From: CAYJLW01 sp964370965
GTDB lineage: Bacteria > Actinomycetota > Acidimicrobiia > UBA2766
Assembly: GCA_964370965.1 (NCBI GenBank)
Contig: CAYJLW010000091.1
Coordinates: 1 to 14,532, forward strand
Length of the DNA stretch: 14,532 nucleotides
Reading direction: 5' to 3'
The position numbers and the translations under genes were made by a program. This document shows, piece by piece, positions 1-7,733 of the stretch. The notes beneath the pieces were generated by a model, which was not told the origin of the DNA, did no database searches, and worked only from the letters and a program-made list of their open reading frames with translations. Every line of letters begins with the position of its first letter. The first letter of the stretch is position 1.

Positions 1-54
1 GGGCCGGGCCGCCGGGTCCCCCGGGCCGGGCCGCCGGGTCCCCCGGGCCGGGCC
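1..54. repeat. 22-bp GC-rich tandem repeat, about 2.5 copies
   Basis: Positions 1-22 are repeated exactly at 23-44, and 45-54 begin a third copy. The unit is only G and C apart from one T. It sits at the window edge and upstream of a scaffold gap in similar low-complexity sequence, so it may be a true short tandem repeat or an assembly artefact of GC-rich reads. Confidence 0.8.
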
Positions 55-75
55 GGGGCACCGGGGGAGGGGCGG

Positions 76-81
76 TAGCCT
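76..81 (+). promoter_or_regulatory. possible -10 hexamer (TAGCCT) of the methyltransferase gene
   Basis: TAGCCT fits the actinobacterial -10 pattern TANNNT. It ends 9 nt before the GTG at 91, which has no clear Shine-Dalgarno sequence at a normal distance, so a leaderless or nearly leaderless transcript is possible. No -35 hexamer is visible. Confidence 0.3.
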
Positions 82-90
82 CGGGCGGCC

Positions 91-884
91 GTGGACCTCG
101 ACGACCGCATCCCGGAGCCCGAACTGATGGACGACGCCGCGCAGGCGGCGGCGTACGACGCGGGCGACTTCGAGGAACCGCACCGGGCGTTCGTGGAGCG
201 TTTCGCTGCCAGGTTCCCCGACTTCAAGGCCAGGCGGTCCGGGCACCCGGGTCCGGGCGGCGGCCGCGCCCCCCCCCCCGCCCGGCGCGGCCCCGGGTGT
301 GGGGCCCCCCCCGGGCCGCGTGGGGNNNNNNNNNNGCCGGCGACGGCCTCGCCCTCGGTTGTGGCCCCGCCGACGTCACGATTCGCTTCGCCCGCGCCCA
401 CCCCGGGGCGCGGGTCGTCGGCATCGACGGCTCCCCGGCGATGCTCGCTCTCGCCCGCCGGCGTGTGGCGGCCGAGGGCCTCGGGGACCGCGTGGCCCTG
501 CGGGAGGCGTTCGTCCCGGACCCCGGTCTCGGCCGCCGGCGCTACGCCGCTGTCATCTCGAACAGCCTCCTGCACCATCTCCGGGACCCGGCCGACCTGT
601 GGGACACCGTGCGGGCCTGCACGGAGCCCGGCGGTGCCGTGTTCGTCATGGACCTCAGCAGGCCTCCCGACACGGCCACGCTCGAACGGATGGTCGCCAC
701 ATGCATGGCGGGCGAGCCTGAGGTGCTGCAGCGGGACTTCCGCAACTCCCTGCGCGCCGCCTACCGGCCCGCCGAGGTGAAGGCGCAGCTGGCGGCGGCC
801 GGGCTCGACAGCTTCACGGTGGAGCAGGCGAGCGACCGGCACCTCCTCGTCTGGGGCCGGGCTCCGCAGACGGGTGGCGGGTGA
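91..884 (+). CDS. class I SAM-dependent methyltransferase, interrupted by assembly gap
   Basis: Probable SAM-dependent methyltransferase with a Rossmann fold; the substrate cannot be told. The N-terminal part is read from GTG 91 in one frame to about 225 (ending near ERFAARFPDF). After the N run at 326-335 the protein continues in another frame to the stop at 882-884. That second part holds the SAM-binding glycine motif LGCGPADV, the acidic end of strand 2 (VVGIDGS), the motif SNSLLHHL, and a late strand (GGAVFVMDLSRP) followed by DFRNSLRAAYRPAEV. Between FPDF and LGCGP the family normally has only about a dozen residues, but here there are about 130 bases of homopolymer-rich sequence plus Ns. 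The frame change therefore most likely reflects bad assembly, not a real pseudogene. A small methyltransferase of roughly 220-230 residues is expected. The family call is sound; the exact N-terminus and centre are not. Confidence 0.75.
236..335. other. low-complexity sequence and 10-N scaffold gap
   Basis: Positions 326-335 are Ns. The sequence before it holds long C and G homopolymers and CG-only stretches, with an 11-base C run near 270-280. The methyltransferase frame changes across this stretch, and more sequence is present than the protein family can accommodate, so the bases here should not be trusted. Confidence 0.9.
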
Positions 885-920
885 GCGTCCGGTGCCGGAC
901 CGAGCCCGCGCCACGCCGCG

Positions 921-938
921 AAGGGGCTGCGCCCCCTT
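921..938 (+). terminator. hairpin downstream of the methyltransferase gene
   Basis: AAGGGG (921-926) pairs with CCCCTT (933-938) around a six-base loop; a slipped register, GGGGC with GCCCC, is also possible. It lies 37 bp after the methyltransferase stop and is followed by GGACCCC, with no T tract. It resembles the stem elements without a U tail seen in other high-GC bacteria. It could end transcription or be an unrelated hairpin. Confidence 0.35.
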
Positions 939-1066
939 GGACCCCGGAGCCACGGACGGGCGCTGACAGGGGCCGGCTGCCCTCCGTGTCGCCGAGCGAG
1001 GCTCGATGCGGGAGAACCCGGTGCTCGCCAGACACGAGCGGGCGGGTCTCGGGAACCGAGGTTCTC

Positions 1067-1072
1067 TAGCCT
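1067..1072 (+). promoter_or_regulatory. possible -10 hexamer (TAGCCT) upstream of the first saccharopine-dehydrogenase-like gene
   Basis: TAGCCT, the same hexamer as at 76-81, lies 33 bp before the ATG at 1106. That leaves room for a short leader containing the GCGAGG ribosome binding site at 1095-1100. No convincing -35 element is visible. Confidence 0.35.
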
Positions 1073-1105
1073 GGGAGCCCGTCGCCGTCTCGCAGCGAGG
1101 TCCGC

Positions 1106-2164
1106 ATGATCGTCCTCTTCGGAGCCACCGGCTACACCGGCCGTCTCGTCGCCGCCGAGCTCGCCCGCGGCGAGGGCGACTTCGTGATCGCAGGCCGCAG
1201 CGAGGAGAAGCTCCACGCGCTGAACGCCGCCCTCGACCGGCCCCCCGCGGACGTGAGGGTGGCCGACGCACGACGGCCCGAGACCCTGGGCCCGCTCTGC
1301 GCGGGGGCCTCCGTGCTGGTGTCCTGCGCCGGGCCCTTCACCCGGCTGGGCATGCCCGTCGTGGACGCCGCGGTCGCAGCCGGGGTCGCCTACGTCGACA
1401 GCACGGGCGAGCCTCACTTCATGCGCGACGTCCTCGAACGCCATGAGCACGCCATGACACCCGTCGTGCCCGCGGCCGGGTTCGACTACGTGCCCCACGA
1501 CCTCGCTGCCGCCGTTGCCGCCGAGGGCATCGACGACGTGGGCGAGATGGACGTCGCCCTCCTCGTGCATCGCTTCGCGATGAGCAGGGGGACGAGGGCG
1601 TCGTTCCTCGAGGCGGGCAAGGCGGGCGGTTTCGAGTTCGCCGCCGGACGGTTTCGCGAGGAGCCGATCGGGGCGCGCCGGCGCCACTTCGACTTCCCGC
1701 CGCCCGTGGGCCGGCGTGCCGGCGTGTCCTACCCGGGCGGCGACCTCGTGCAGATCTCCCGGCACCTGCCCGGTGCCGCCGTGCGGTCCTTCTACGTCGT
1801 GCCCGCCGCCGTGGCGCCCGCGGCCCGCTCCGTGCTCGCCGCCGCCGGCCGTGTCATGCGCCTCGGGCCGGTAGCGAAGGGCGCTGACCGCCTCGTGGGG
1901 CGCACGTCGGAAGGTCCCAGCGAGGCCGTCCGGGAACGGACGGCCTACCACGTCCTTGCCGAGGCACGGGGCCCCGGCGGCACGAGCCGTGCCCTGGCGA
2001 CGGGCCACGACGTGTACGGGGTCACCGCCCGGATCCTCGCCGCCGCCGCCCGCCGCCTCGGTGCCGGGGGCGTTCCGGGCGGGTTCCGGGCTCCCTCCGA
2101 AGTCGTGGGCGACCCCTTCAAGTTCGCCGAGGAGACCGGTTTCCGCCTCGAGAAGCTCACCTGA
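1106..2164 (+). CDS. saccharopine dehydrogenase NADP-binding domain protein (putative oxidoreductase)
   Basis: NAD(P)-dependent oxidoreductase of the saccharopine-dehydrogenase-like family, which in actinobacteria includes trans-acting enoyl reductases of lipid synthesis; the substrate here is unknown. The 352-residue protein opens with a Rossmann nucleotide-binding loop, FGATGYTGR (residues 5-13), followed by IAGRSEEKL at the end of strand 2, where NADP-preferring enzymes often have Arg/Ser. Next come SCAGPFTRLGMPVVDAAV and YVDSTGEPHFMRDV, both typical of the family, then a long C-terminal substrate domain. No signal peptide or membrane helix is evident. The ATG at 1106 is supported by GCGAGG at 1095-1100, 5 nt upstream. 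The gene ends 15 bp before the convergent oxidoreductase gene. A second member of the family lies at 12234-13313. Family call is firm; a role in lysine metabolism is not implied. Confidence 0.9.
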   Translation: MIVLFGATGYTGRLVAAELARGEGDFVIAGRSEEKLHALNAALDRPPADVRVADARRPETLGPLCAGASVLVSCAGPFTRLGMPVVDAAVAAGVAYVDSTGEPHFMRDVLERHEHAMTPVVPAAGFDYVPHDLAAAVAAEGIDDVGEMDVALLVHRFAMSRGTRASFLEAGKAGGFEFAAGRFREEPIGARRRHFDFPPPVGRRAGVSYPGGDLVQISRHLPGAAVRSFYVVPAAVAPAARSVLAAAGRVMRLGPVAKGADRLVGRTSEGPSEAVRERTAYHVLAEARGPGGTSRALATGHDVYGVTARILAAAARRLGAGGVPGGFRAPSEVVGDPFKFAEETGFRLEKLT

Positions 2165-2179
2165 AGGGCCGGGGCGCTC

Positions 2180-3085
2180 CTAGCGGAAGGCGGGGGCGAC
2201 GCCCTCGGCGAAGCGGGCGAGGGCCTCGGAGTCGAACGGGGCGCGCAGGGCGAGGATGACCATTTGCGCCCCCGCCTCCCGGTACTCGCCCACGCGATCG
2301 ACGACCTCCTGCGTGGATCCCGTGAGGATGCCGGAACGGATGAACGGCAGGAGGCGGCCGAACTGGTCCTCGAGGTCGTCTTCACGCCAAGAGAGGCCCA
2401 CGTTCACGGTCTTCTCGATCTCCCCCGGGTCCCGGCCGGCGACGTCGCAGTGGGCGTTCAGGACGGCGACCTTGCGGGCGTAGTCCTGCGGGGACACGAA
2501 GGGGACGTTCCAGCCGTCCGCGTGGCGGGCGACGATGCCCAGCGTCACCTTCTCGCCACCCCCTCCCACCCAGATGGGAAGCCGGGTCTGGACGGGCTTG
2601 GGCTCGCAGCGGGCGTCCGTGAGGTGGAAATGCTCGCCGGCGAAGGTCGTGGAGTCCCGAGTGAGCAGGCCCCGGACGCACTGCACGGCCTCCTCGAGCT
2701 GGTGGAGGCGGACGCCGACGGGCGGGAACGGCAGGCCGTAGGCCTCGTACTCGAGCGCCAGCCACCCGGCACCGAGGCCGAGGACCGCGCGACCGCCGGA
2801 GAGGAGATCGACGGCGGCGACGGCCTTCGCCAGGACGGCGGGGTGGCGGTAGCCCACCGAGTAGACCAGGCTCCCGCAGCGCACGCGGGTGGTCGTCATC
2901 GCCAGGGCGGTGTGCATGGTGACCGCCTCCAGGCAGACCGGGTCGCCGGTGGCGTCCGCGGCGTAGAAGTGGTCCCAGATCGACAGCCATCCGAAGCCGA
3001 GGTCCTCCGCCTCCCGCCAGAGGCGCTGGAGTTCCTCCACCGTCGTGTTCTGCGGGCCTGTGTGGACCCCGAAGGCGAGCGTCAT
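2180..3085 (-). CDS. LLM class F420-dependent oxidoreductase
   Basis: Member of the bacterial luciferase-like (LLM) TIM-barrel family, probably using coenzyme F420 for hydride transfer to an unknown substrate in the cytoplasm. The 301-residue length is usual. Family motifs appear in order: FGVHTGPQNTTVEEL at the N-terminus, the first helix and strand with GFGWLSIWDHFY, RCGSLVYSVGYRHPAVLAK, the glycine-rich GLGAGWLALEYEAYG, then PIWVGGGGEKVTLGIVARHADGWN near the cofactor phosphate site, and a C-terminal helix with SEALARFAEGVAPAF. The ATG whose first base is 3085 is preceded by GAGAGGGG (3090-3097 on the plus strand) at 4 nt, so longer upstream readings of the frame are rejected. It is divergent from the PAC2 gene across 109 bp. 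Use of F420 and not FMN is inferred from family resemblance. Confidence 0.9.
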   Translation of the reverse strand: MTLAFGVHTGPQNTTVEELQRLWREAEDLGFGWLSIWDHFYAADATGDPVCLEAVTMHTALAMTTTRVRCGSLVYSVGYRHPAVLAKAVAAVDLLSGGRAVLGLGAGWLALEYEAYGLPFPPVGVRLHQLEEAVQCVRGLLTRDSTTFAGEHFHLTDARCEPKPVQTRLPIWVGGGGEKVTLGIVARHADGWNVPFVSPQDYARKVAVLNAHCDVAGRDPGEIEKTVNVGLSWREDDLEDQFGRLLPFIRSGILTGSTQEVVDRVGEYREAGAQMVILALRAPFDSEALARFAEGVAPAFR

Positions 3086-3181
3086 CGCACCCCTCTCAGA
3101 CTTGGCCCCCGGACGAGCCTCGGGGCCGGGAGGCTGTCCGCCATTCAAGCATGCCGGGGGGACGGCCTCTCTCCTGCGGGA

Positions 3182-3187
3182 TAGGCT
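3182..3187 (+). promoter_or_regulatory. probable -10 element of a leaderless PAC2 transcript
   Basis: TAGGCT matches the actinobacterial -10 pattern TANNNT and ends 7 nt before the ATG at 3195. Transcription would therefore start at or within a base or two of the start codon. No Shine-Dalgarno sequence fits in that space, and no -35 hexamer is obvious. The arrangement is typical of leaderless actinobacterial genes. Confidence 0.5.
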
Positions 3188-3194
3188 CGGCGCC

Positions 3195-4037
3195 ATGTTC
3201 GACGTCGATCGCTGGCCTTCCCTCACGGACCCGGTGCTCGTCCTGGCCCTGTCCGGCTGGGTGGACGCCGGCTTTGCGGGGGCGGGCGCCGCGCAGATCC
3301 TGCAGGACAACCTGGAGGGGGCGGCGGTCGTGGGTCGCGCGGACCTCGCCGACCTCGCCGACCTGCAGCGGGAACGCCCCAAGATGCACGTCGAGGAGGG
3401 GGTCCTGACGTCCCTGGCTTGGCCCACGATCGAGGTCGTGGCCGGGAGGGTGGGCCGGGACACCGTCGTCGTGTCGGGTCCGGAGCCGTCCTTGCGCTGG
3501 CGTGGTTTCGCGGCGGGGCTCGTCGACCTCGCCCGGGAGGCCGGAGTGCGCAGGGCCTTCACCTTGGGCGGGATGCCCGCCCCGGTCGTGCACCGCCGGC
3601 CCGTGGCGGTCCTCGCCACGTACGCCGGGGCCGGCCCGGGGGACCAGGTGGGGCCGTGGCGTCCTGACTACGAGGGGCCCACGGGGGCCCAAACCGCGGT
3701 GCAGGTGGCACTGGGCGAGTCGGGGATCGACGCCGTGGGCCTCTGGGCGCAGGTGCCGCCGTACCTCGCGTCGACCCCGTCCCCGCCGGCCATCCGGGCC
3801 CTCCTCCGGCGTCTCGGGGAGATCGCCGGTGTGGACGTAGGAGATCTCGAGGAGCTCGACGAGATGTGCGCCGGCTACGTGGCCCGGGTGGAGGACGAGC
3901 TCGCCGGCCGTGCCGACCTCGCCGGGCTCGTCGACCAACTGGAGGCGGCGGCCGAGGATGTGGGGGGGACCCCGTTCGGGGAGGCCGGCGGCGGCCTCGC
4001 GGACGAGATCGAGCGCTTCCTCCGCGAACAGGGCTGA
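3195..4037 (+). CDS. PAC2 family protein
   Basis: Protein of the PAC2 family, named after the eukaryotic proteasome assembly chaperone 2; actinobacterial members are conserved but their role is not settled. The 280-residue protein has the characteristic opening, DPVLVLALSGWVDAG (about residues 11-25), then VVVSGPEPSLRWRGFAAGLVDLAREAG, and FTLGGMPAPVVHRRPVAVLAT, a segment that is well conserved in the family. It ends with a charged helical tail containing DELAGRADLAGLVDQLEAAAED. I chose the ATG at 3195 because the family begins just before DPVLVLAL and a -10-like hexamer lies directly upstream; reading from 3045 would add 50 residues of non-family sequence. The gene ends 29 bp before the stop of the convergent hydrolase. 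Because many actinobacteria have proteasomes, a proteostasis role is possible but unproven. Confidence 0.88.
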   Translation: MFDVDRWPSLTDPVLVLALSGWVDAGFAGAGAAQILQDNLEGAAVVGRADLADLADLQRERPKMHVEEGVLTSLAWPTIEVVAGRVGRDTVVVSGPEPSLRWRGFAAGLVDLAREAGVRRAFTLGGMPAPVVHRRPVAVLATYAGAGPGDQVGPWRPDYEGPTGAQTAVQVALGESGIDAVGLWAQVPPYLASTPSPPAIRALLRRLGEIAGVDVGDLEELDEMCAGYVARVEDELAGRADLAGLVDQLEAAAEDVGGTPFGEAGGGLADEIERFLREQG

Positions 4038-4066
4038 AGCGAACGACCCTCGCGGCCTTTGCCTGG

Positions 4067-5929
4067 CTAGGGCCGGCGCACCTCCGGGAATGCGGCGACG
4101 CGGAGCCCAGTGGAGCCGTAGGGCACGAGCTCGAGCTCGGTGACGGGGCCCGTGGCGTCGTGGGGACCGCCGGTGACGGGACCGGCCTGGTCGGCCTCCA
4201 GCGTCCAGCCGGGGACGAGGCGCCCCCCGGTGCGGATGCGCACTGGGGCGGCGTCCGTCGCCCACGGGACCGGTCCCGGCGGGGCGGTCTCGACCCGGAA
4301 GCCGTCCCGGCGGAGGCCGTAGTTCCACGGTGTCGTGGGGTGGACCTCCCACTCCGGCGAGGGCGCCCCCTCGTCCAGCGGCCGCCAGTCCTCCCCGATG
4401 CGGAGGCCGAACAGCAGGGGCCCCCGGTGCACGGAGAGGAGGCCCTCGTGCCCCCGTTCCGTGCGCACGTCCATGGGGAGGTCGAGCACGCACTCGTCGC
4501 CGTCGCGCCATTCGCGCTCGGCCCGGTGCCAGCTGCCGGGGACGGCGGGTTCGCCGTCGACCGTGGCGTTGCCGGCCCAGGTCGGGATGCGCAGGACGAG
4601 CGGGAACCGCACCGCGCCCCCGCCCGGCACCCCGACCCGGAGCGTGACCCGGCCGGCGAAGGGGTAGGACGTGTCCTCCTCGACCTCCACAGGGACGCCG
4701 CCGGCGACCTCCGCCGACGCCAGGCAGGGGCCGTAGGCGACGCAGGCGAGGCCGTCCTCGGGCGTCCGCATCACCAGGGAGCGCACGAGCTTCGGCCAGC
4801 CCTGGTGCATGTTCGCCAGGCAGCAGGGGTAGTTCGGGGCGAAGCCGTAGATGTTGGAGTGGTCGCCGTTGGACCCCCAGGTGCGGGCGGCCACGGACAC
4901 GAGAACCTGGTTGACCTGTTGGTCGTACTGGTGGGCCCACATGTCCGCCGTGAACGTCGCCGGCCAGGCGTTGTAGGCGATCTGCTCGAGGCGGTCGCCG
5001 AGCAAGACGTCGCCCAGGACGCCCACGAGCTCCTCCAGGGAGGACATGGCCTCGGCCACGGCGCAGAGCTCGGTGCCAGATGTGGGGGAGGTGCCGTGGA
5101 GGTGCTCGTCGCAGCTCCACATCCCCGTGGGCTGACCGTGGCCGGCCGTGAGCCGGGCGAGACCCGCCGCCACCGCGTCCCGCTGGGCGGGGTCGCCGCT
5201 CCGGCGCCACGCCAGCGCCGGGTACTTGAGGCCGTGGGCGTGGTTGACGCCGTGGGTGTACATCCAGAACTCGTCCAGCGGGAGGTAGTCGTCGGCGAGA
5301 CCGCCCGCCTGCAGGCCGGCCCAGTCGGCGCTCTGGGAGAACACGAGGTCGGCGAGGTCGAGGAGACCCGGGTCGCCGGTGCGCTCGTACAGCCAGTGGA
5401 TCGTGAGGACGAGTTCGGGGCCGCGGGCGTGCGCCCAGTGCTCGAGGCGCCGGGCGGGTAGCGTGCGGGCGACGTAGCCCAGGTAGCGGGTGAGGAAGGG
5501 CGGGACCCGCTCGTCGCCGGTGGCGTCGTGGTGCGCCACGAGGATCCGGCACATCACCATGTTCGGCCACCAGTCGACGTTCAGCCAGGGGCCGAACTGG
5601 CCGTTCGGGCGCTGGCTCCCCAACGACCACTCCACCCACCGCTGCGCCTCGGCGAGGAGGTCGCCGTCGTCGAGGAGGTGGGCGAGGGGCAGGAGGCCGT
5701 CGCAGTAGTACGGGCCTCGTTCCCAGGACTCACCCGTGCCGCCCAGCCACCCGCTGCCGGGGCCGACGTCCGCCCAGATCTCCGGCAGGCGACCGGTAAG
5801 GCCGTCGCGCTGCACCCGGAGCTGGTCGGCGAGCCAGCCCGCCGGGCGCACCGCCCCCAGGGGAAGGGGAGTGAACGCGGCCGGCTGCAATGCGGGTCGT
5901 CCGGACGTGGGCCTGTTCGTGGGGGCCAT
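4067..5929 (-). CDS. GH127/DUF1680 family glycoside hydrolase (putative beta-L-arabinofuranosidase)
   Basis: Likely glycosidase of the DUF1680 superfamily, whose founder HypBA1 (GH127) removes beta-L-arabinofuranose using a zinc-bound cysteine nucleophile. The 620-residue protein begins with the conserved PLPLGAVRPAGWLADQL and ESWERGPYYCDGLLPLAHLLDD. The zinc-site pattern is present: Glu287-Leu-Cys289 in GTELCAVAEAM, and the adjacent pair Cys369-Cys370 in NYPCCLAN. The spacing of about 80 residues is close to that in HypBA1 (Glu338, Cys340, Cys417, Cys418). A beta-sandwich-like C-terminal part follows (VTLRVGVPGGG..LRIPTWAGNATV). No signal peptide is seen, so it should act in the cytoplasm on imported oligosaccharides. 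AGGAG (5934-5938 on the plus strand), 4 nt upstream, fixes the start. It is divergent from the 6066 gene across 136 bp. The family is firm; substrate and exact GH number are inferred. Confidence 0.88.
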   Translation of the reverse strand: MAPTNRPTSGRPALQPAAFTPLPLGAVRPAGWLADQLRVQRDGLTGRLPEIWADVGPGSGWLGGTGESWERGPYYCDGLLPLAHLLDDGDLLAEAQRWVEWSLGSQRPNGQFGPWLNVDWWPNMVMCRILVAHHDATGDERVPPFLTRYLGYVARTLPARRLEHWAHARGPELVLTIHWLYERTGDPGLLDLADLVFSQSADWAGLQAGGLADDYLPLDEFWMYTHGVNHAHGLKYPALAWRRSGDPAQRDAVAAGLARLTAGHGQPTGMWSCDEHLHGTSPTSGTELCAVAEAMSSLEELVGVLGDVLLGDRLEQIAYNAWPATFTADMWAHQYDQQVNQVLVSVAARTWGSNGDHSNIYGFAPNYPCCLANMHQGWPKLVRSLVMRTPEDGLACVAYGPCLASAEVAGGVPVEVEEDTSYPFAGRVTLRVGVPGGGAVRFPLVLRIPTWAGNATVDGEPAVPGSWHRAEREWRDGDECVLDLPMDVRTERGHEGLLSVHRGPLLFGLRIGEDWRPLDEGAPSPEWEVHPTTPWNYGLRRDGFRVETAPPGPVPWATDAAPVRIRTGGRLVPGWTLEADQAGPVTGGPHDATGPVTELELVPYGSTGLRVAAFPEVRRP

Positions 5930-5965
5930 CGCGCTCCTGTAAGAATCGTCCGATGCGATCAACGG

Positions 5966-5982
5966 TCGGCGGTGCCCGCCGA
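5966..5982. promoter_or_regulatory. inverted repeat in the divergent hydrolase/barrel-protein intergenic region
   Basis: TCGGCGG and CCGCCGA form a perfect 7-bp inverted repeat around TGC. It lies near the middle of the 136-bp region between two divergent genes, a natural place for an operator controlling both. GC-only arms of this length arise easily by chance in this genome, so the operator role is tentative. Confidence 0.3.
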
Positions 5983-6065
5983 GGCTACAGAGGCAGTCGC
6001 GGCGGGGCTCTCTTGCCCGCCCGGGGGGCTGGTCGGACCGGGGGCCCGGGGTCGGAGCCGGGGAG

Positions 6066-7733
6066 ATGCCGGTCGTGAGGCCGGCACCGCCGTGGTGGGG
6101 TGAGCCCCTCGGGACGGACTGGCTGTTCGTGCCCGGGTCGCCCGCGCCCGGTGTCCTGAGCGAGATCGACGTTCTGCACGAGGGGACGGGCGGGATGCTC
6201 CGTGTCGTCAGCGGCGACGAGCATCCGCTGCTCGCCGCGCAGGGCGCTGCCGGCGTCGTCATGTCCCCGGGTACTGCGGGGCTCACCGTCCACGGTCCCG
6301 GGCCCCTCGCTCTCGACGTCGTCTGGGGCGGGATCCTCCGCCAGGTCGTCACGGCAGGGTCGGTTGACGCGGGCCGGCGCCTGCGTTGGGATCCGTGGGC
6401 GCACGCCCTGGTCTTGGAGACCGCTGCCCCGTTCCCGCTCGTGGCCCTCGCCCTCGGCGGGGCGGGGGCCGCGGCGCGCCTCGTCGTCGACGAGGAGGAC
6501 TGGCGCCTCGACATGGAACGCACGCAGACGGTCGCGGGCAGCGTTCGCGTACGTCTCGAGGTCGACGGCGTGGCCCACGTCGCCTGCCACGCCGACCCCG
6601 ACGGCGCCACCGCGGCACTCGCCGGCCTGCGCTCCGGCGTCCCCCGACCCGGGGGAGCCGGAGGCGAGGCCTTCGCGGCGGGTGGCCCGCGCGCCGCGGC
6701 CAACGCCGCCTTTGCCCGCCTCGGCACACTGGGACGCGCCCTGGACACCGGCCGCTGGCACGTGGTCGTGTCTCGCTCGCCCCGCCACGGGACCCCGGCG
6801 GTCTTCCGGGCCCGGGACTGGTTCCGCTGGAGCCTGCCTGCTCTCGCCCGCGCCGACCCGCCCGGCGCCCGGGCGGGCATAGCGGCGGCCTGCCGCCTCG
6901 TGGCGGACGCCCCGGGGGCGGACGCCCTCGACGTCGCCGGGCGCAGCGTCGGGGGCGGATTCGCACTCGAGCAGTGCGCCGACGTCCCCCTCGGGATCGA
7001 GGCCTACACGGCCGCCACCGGCGACAAGGCCGTGTGGTCGCATCCCGACGTGCAGGACGCCCTCGTGGCCGTGGCCGAGGAGTTCCCCCGCTGGTACGAC
7101 GCCGAGCGAGGCTTGTTCCGCACCGAGGTGGACGCTTCGGGGACGCCGCCTCCGGGACCCTTCCTGGCCGTCCCGAACGCCATGGTGGCCGCCGCCTACG
7201 ACGTCCTCACGCGCCGCGGTGTCGTGCCGCCTGCGGGCACGGTGCGGGCGTTGCGGAACTGCTGGGGGCAGGCGTTCCTCTCCCAGGGCTGGGTGGCGGG
7301 GGCCGTCACGGCCGAGGGCGAGGCACTGTTCTGGAACACCCCGGCCGCCGGCATCGCCGCGCTCCCCCGTTTGGGTGCCCTGGCAGCGCACGACCCGGCG
7401 TGGCTGGCGAGCATGGGGCACCTGGCCTCGCGGGAGTACCCGGGGTGTGTCCCGGGGACGTTCCCCGGTGAGGGGCTTCCCGGGCGGGGCCTGCCTCTGC
7501 TCTGTGCGGCCCTCGACCGCCTCGTGGCGCTCGCCCCGGAACATCCCGTCCGCCTCGCGGCGAGCGTCGTCGTGGCCGAGGCTCCCCTCGACGGCGACGG
7601 CCTCGCCTGCGAGGCCTATGACCCCGAGTCCGGCGCCGCCCGCGAGGGCGCGGCGGCGGCGTCCCTCGCCGGGTACCTCGCCGTCGCTCTCCAGGACGGC
7701 CACCTCCCGTCGCCCGGGGGCCTGAAGGCGTAA
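6066..7733 (+). CDS. uncharacterised protein, possibly (alpha/alpha)6-barrel carbohydrate enzyme
   Basis: I do not recognise the family with certainty. The 555-residue protein has a strand-rich N-terminal half (about residues 15-200), then a helix-rich C-terminal half. In the second half, the segments RDWFRWSLPAL, CADVPLGIEAYTAATGDKAVW, RWYDAERGLFRTEVDASG, PFLAVPNAMVAAAYDVL and EALFWNTPAAGIAALPRLG recall the helical-hairpin pattern of (alpha/alpha)6-barrel glycosidases such as debranching-type and GH63-like enzymes. I cannot assign catalytic acids. There is no signal peptide or membrane helix. ATG 6066 has GGAG at 6054-6057 (8 nt); GTG 6075 with GGGGAG at 6060-6065 is an alternative. The divergent GH127-type neighbour supports a carbohydrate role, which is inference. 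Other possibilities include a non-catalytic or lyase-like barrel. Confidence 0.7.
   Translation: MPVVRPAPPWWGEPLGTDWLFVPGSPAPGVLSEIDVLHEGTGGMLRVVSGDEHPLLAAQGAAGVVMSPGTAGLTVHGPGPLALDVVWGGILRQVVTAGSVDAGRRLRWDPWAHALVLETAAPFPLVALALGGAGAAARLVVDEEDWRLDMERTQTVAGSVRVRLEVDGVAHVACHADPDGATAALAGLRSGVPRPGGAGGEAFAAGGPRAAANAAFARLGTLGRALDTGRWHVVVSRSPRHGTPAVFRARDWFRWSLPALARADPPGARAGIAAACRLVADAPGADALDVAGRSVGGGFALEQCADVPLGIEAYTAATGDKAVWSHPDVQDALVAVAEEFPRWYDAERGLFRTEVDASGTPPPGPFLAVPNAMVAAAYDVLTRRGVVPPAGTVRALRNCWGQAFLSQGWVAGAVTAEGEALFWNTPAAGIAALPRLGALAAHDPAWLASMGHLASREYPGCVPGTFPGEGLPGRGLPLLCAALDRLVALAPEHPVRLAASVVVAEAPLDGDGLACEAYDPESGAAREGAAAASLAGYLAVALQDGHLPSPGGLKA

Noticed and set aside
1..54. CRISPR-like repeats
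   Set aside because: The 22-bp units are directly adjacent without spacers and are almost pure GC, so they form a simple tandem repeat.
761..2008. 415-codon open frame on the minus strand
   Set aside because: Antisense to the first saccharopine-dehydrogenase-like gene, His/Gly/Arg-rich, no family signal.
3045..3194. Longer N-terminus of the PAC2 protein
   Set aside because: The added 50 residues overlap the divergent gene's start and do not resemble the family; a -10-like hexamer lies directly before ATG 3195.
3096..5639. 847-codon open frame on the minus strand
   Set aside because: Arg/Pro/Gly-rich translation with no family motifs; it overlaps the PAC2 and GH127-type genes and is a typical GC-rich shadow frame.
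5930..6880. N-terminal extension of the GH127-type protein by 317 residues
   Set aside because: The extra sequence is low-complexity Arg/Pro/Ser; the family start and AGGAG site agree with position 5929.
5985..7703. 572-codon open frame on the minus strand
   Set aside because: Antisense to the barrel-like protein with no motif; the plus-strand frame has coherent protein features and a ribosome binding site.
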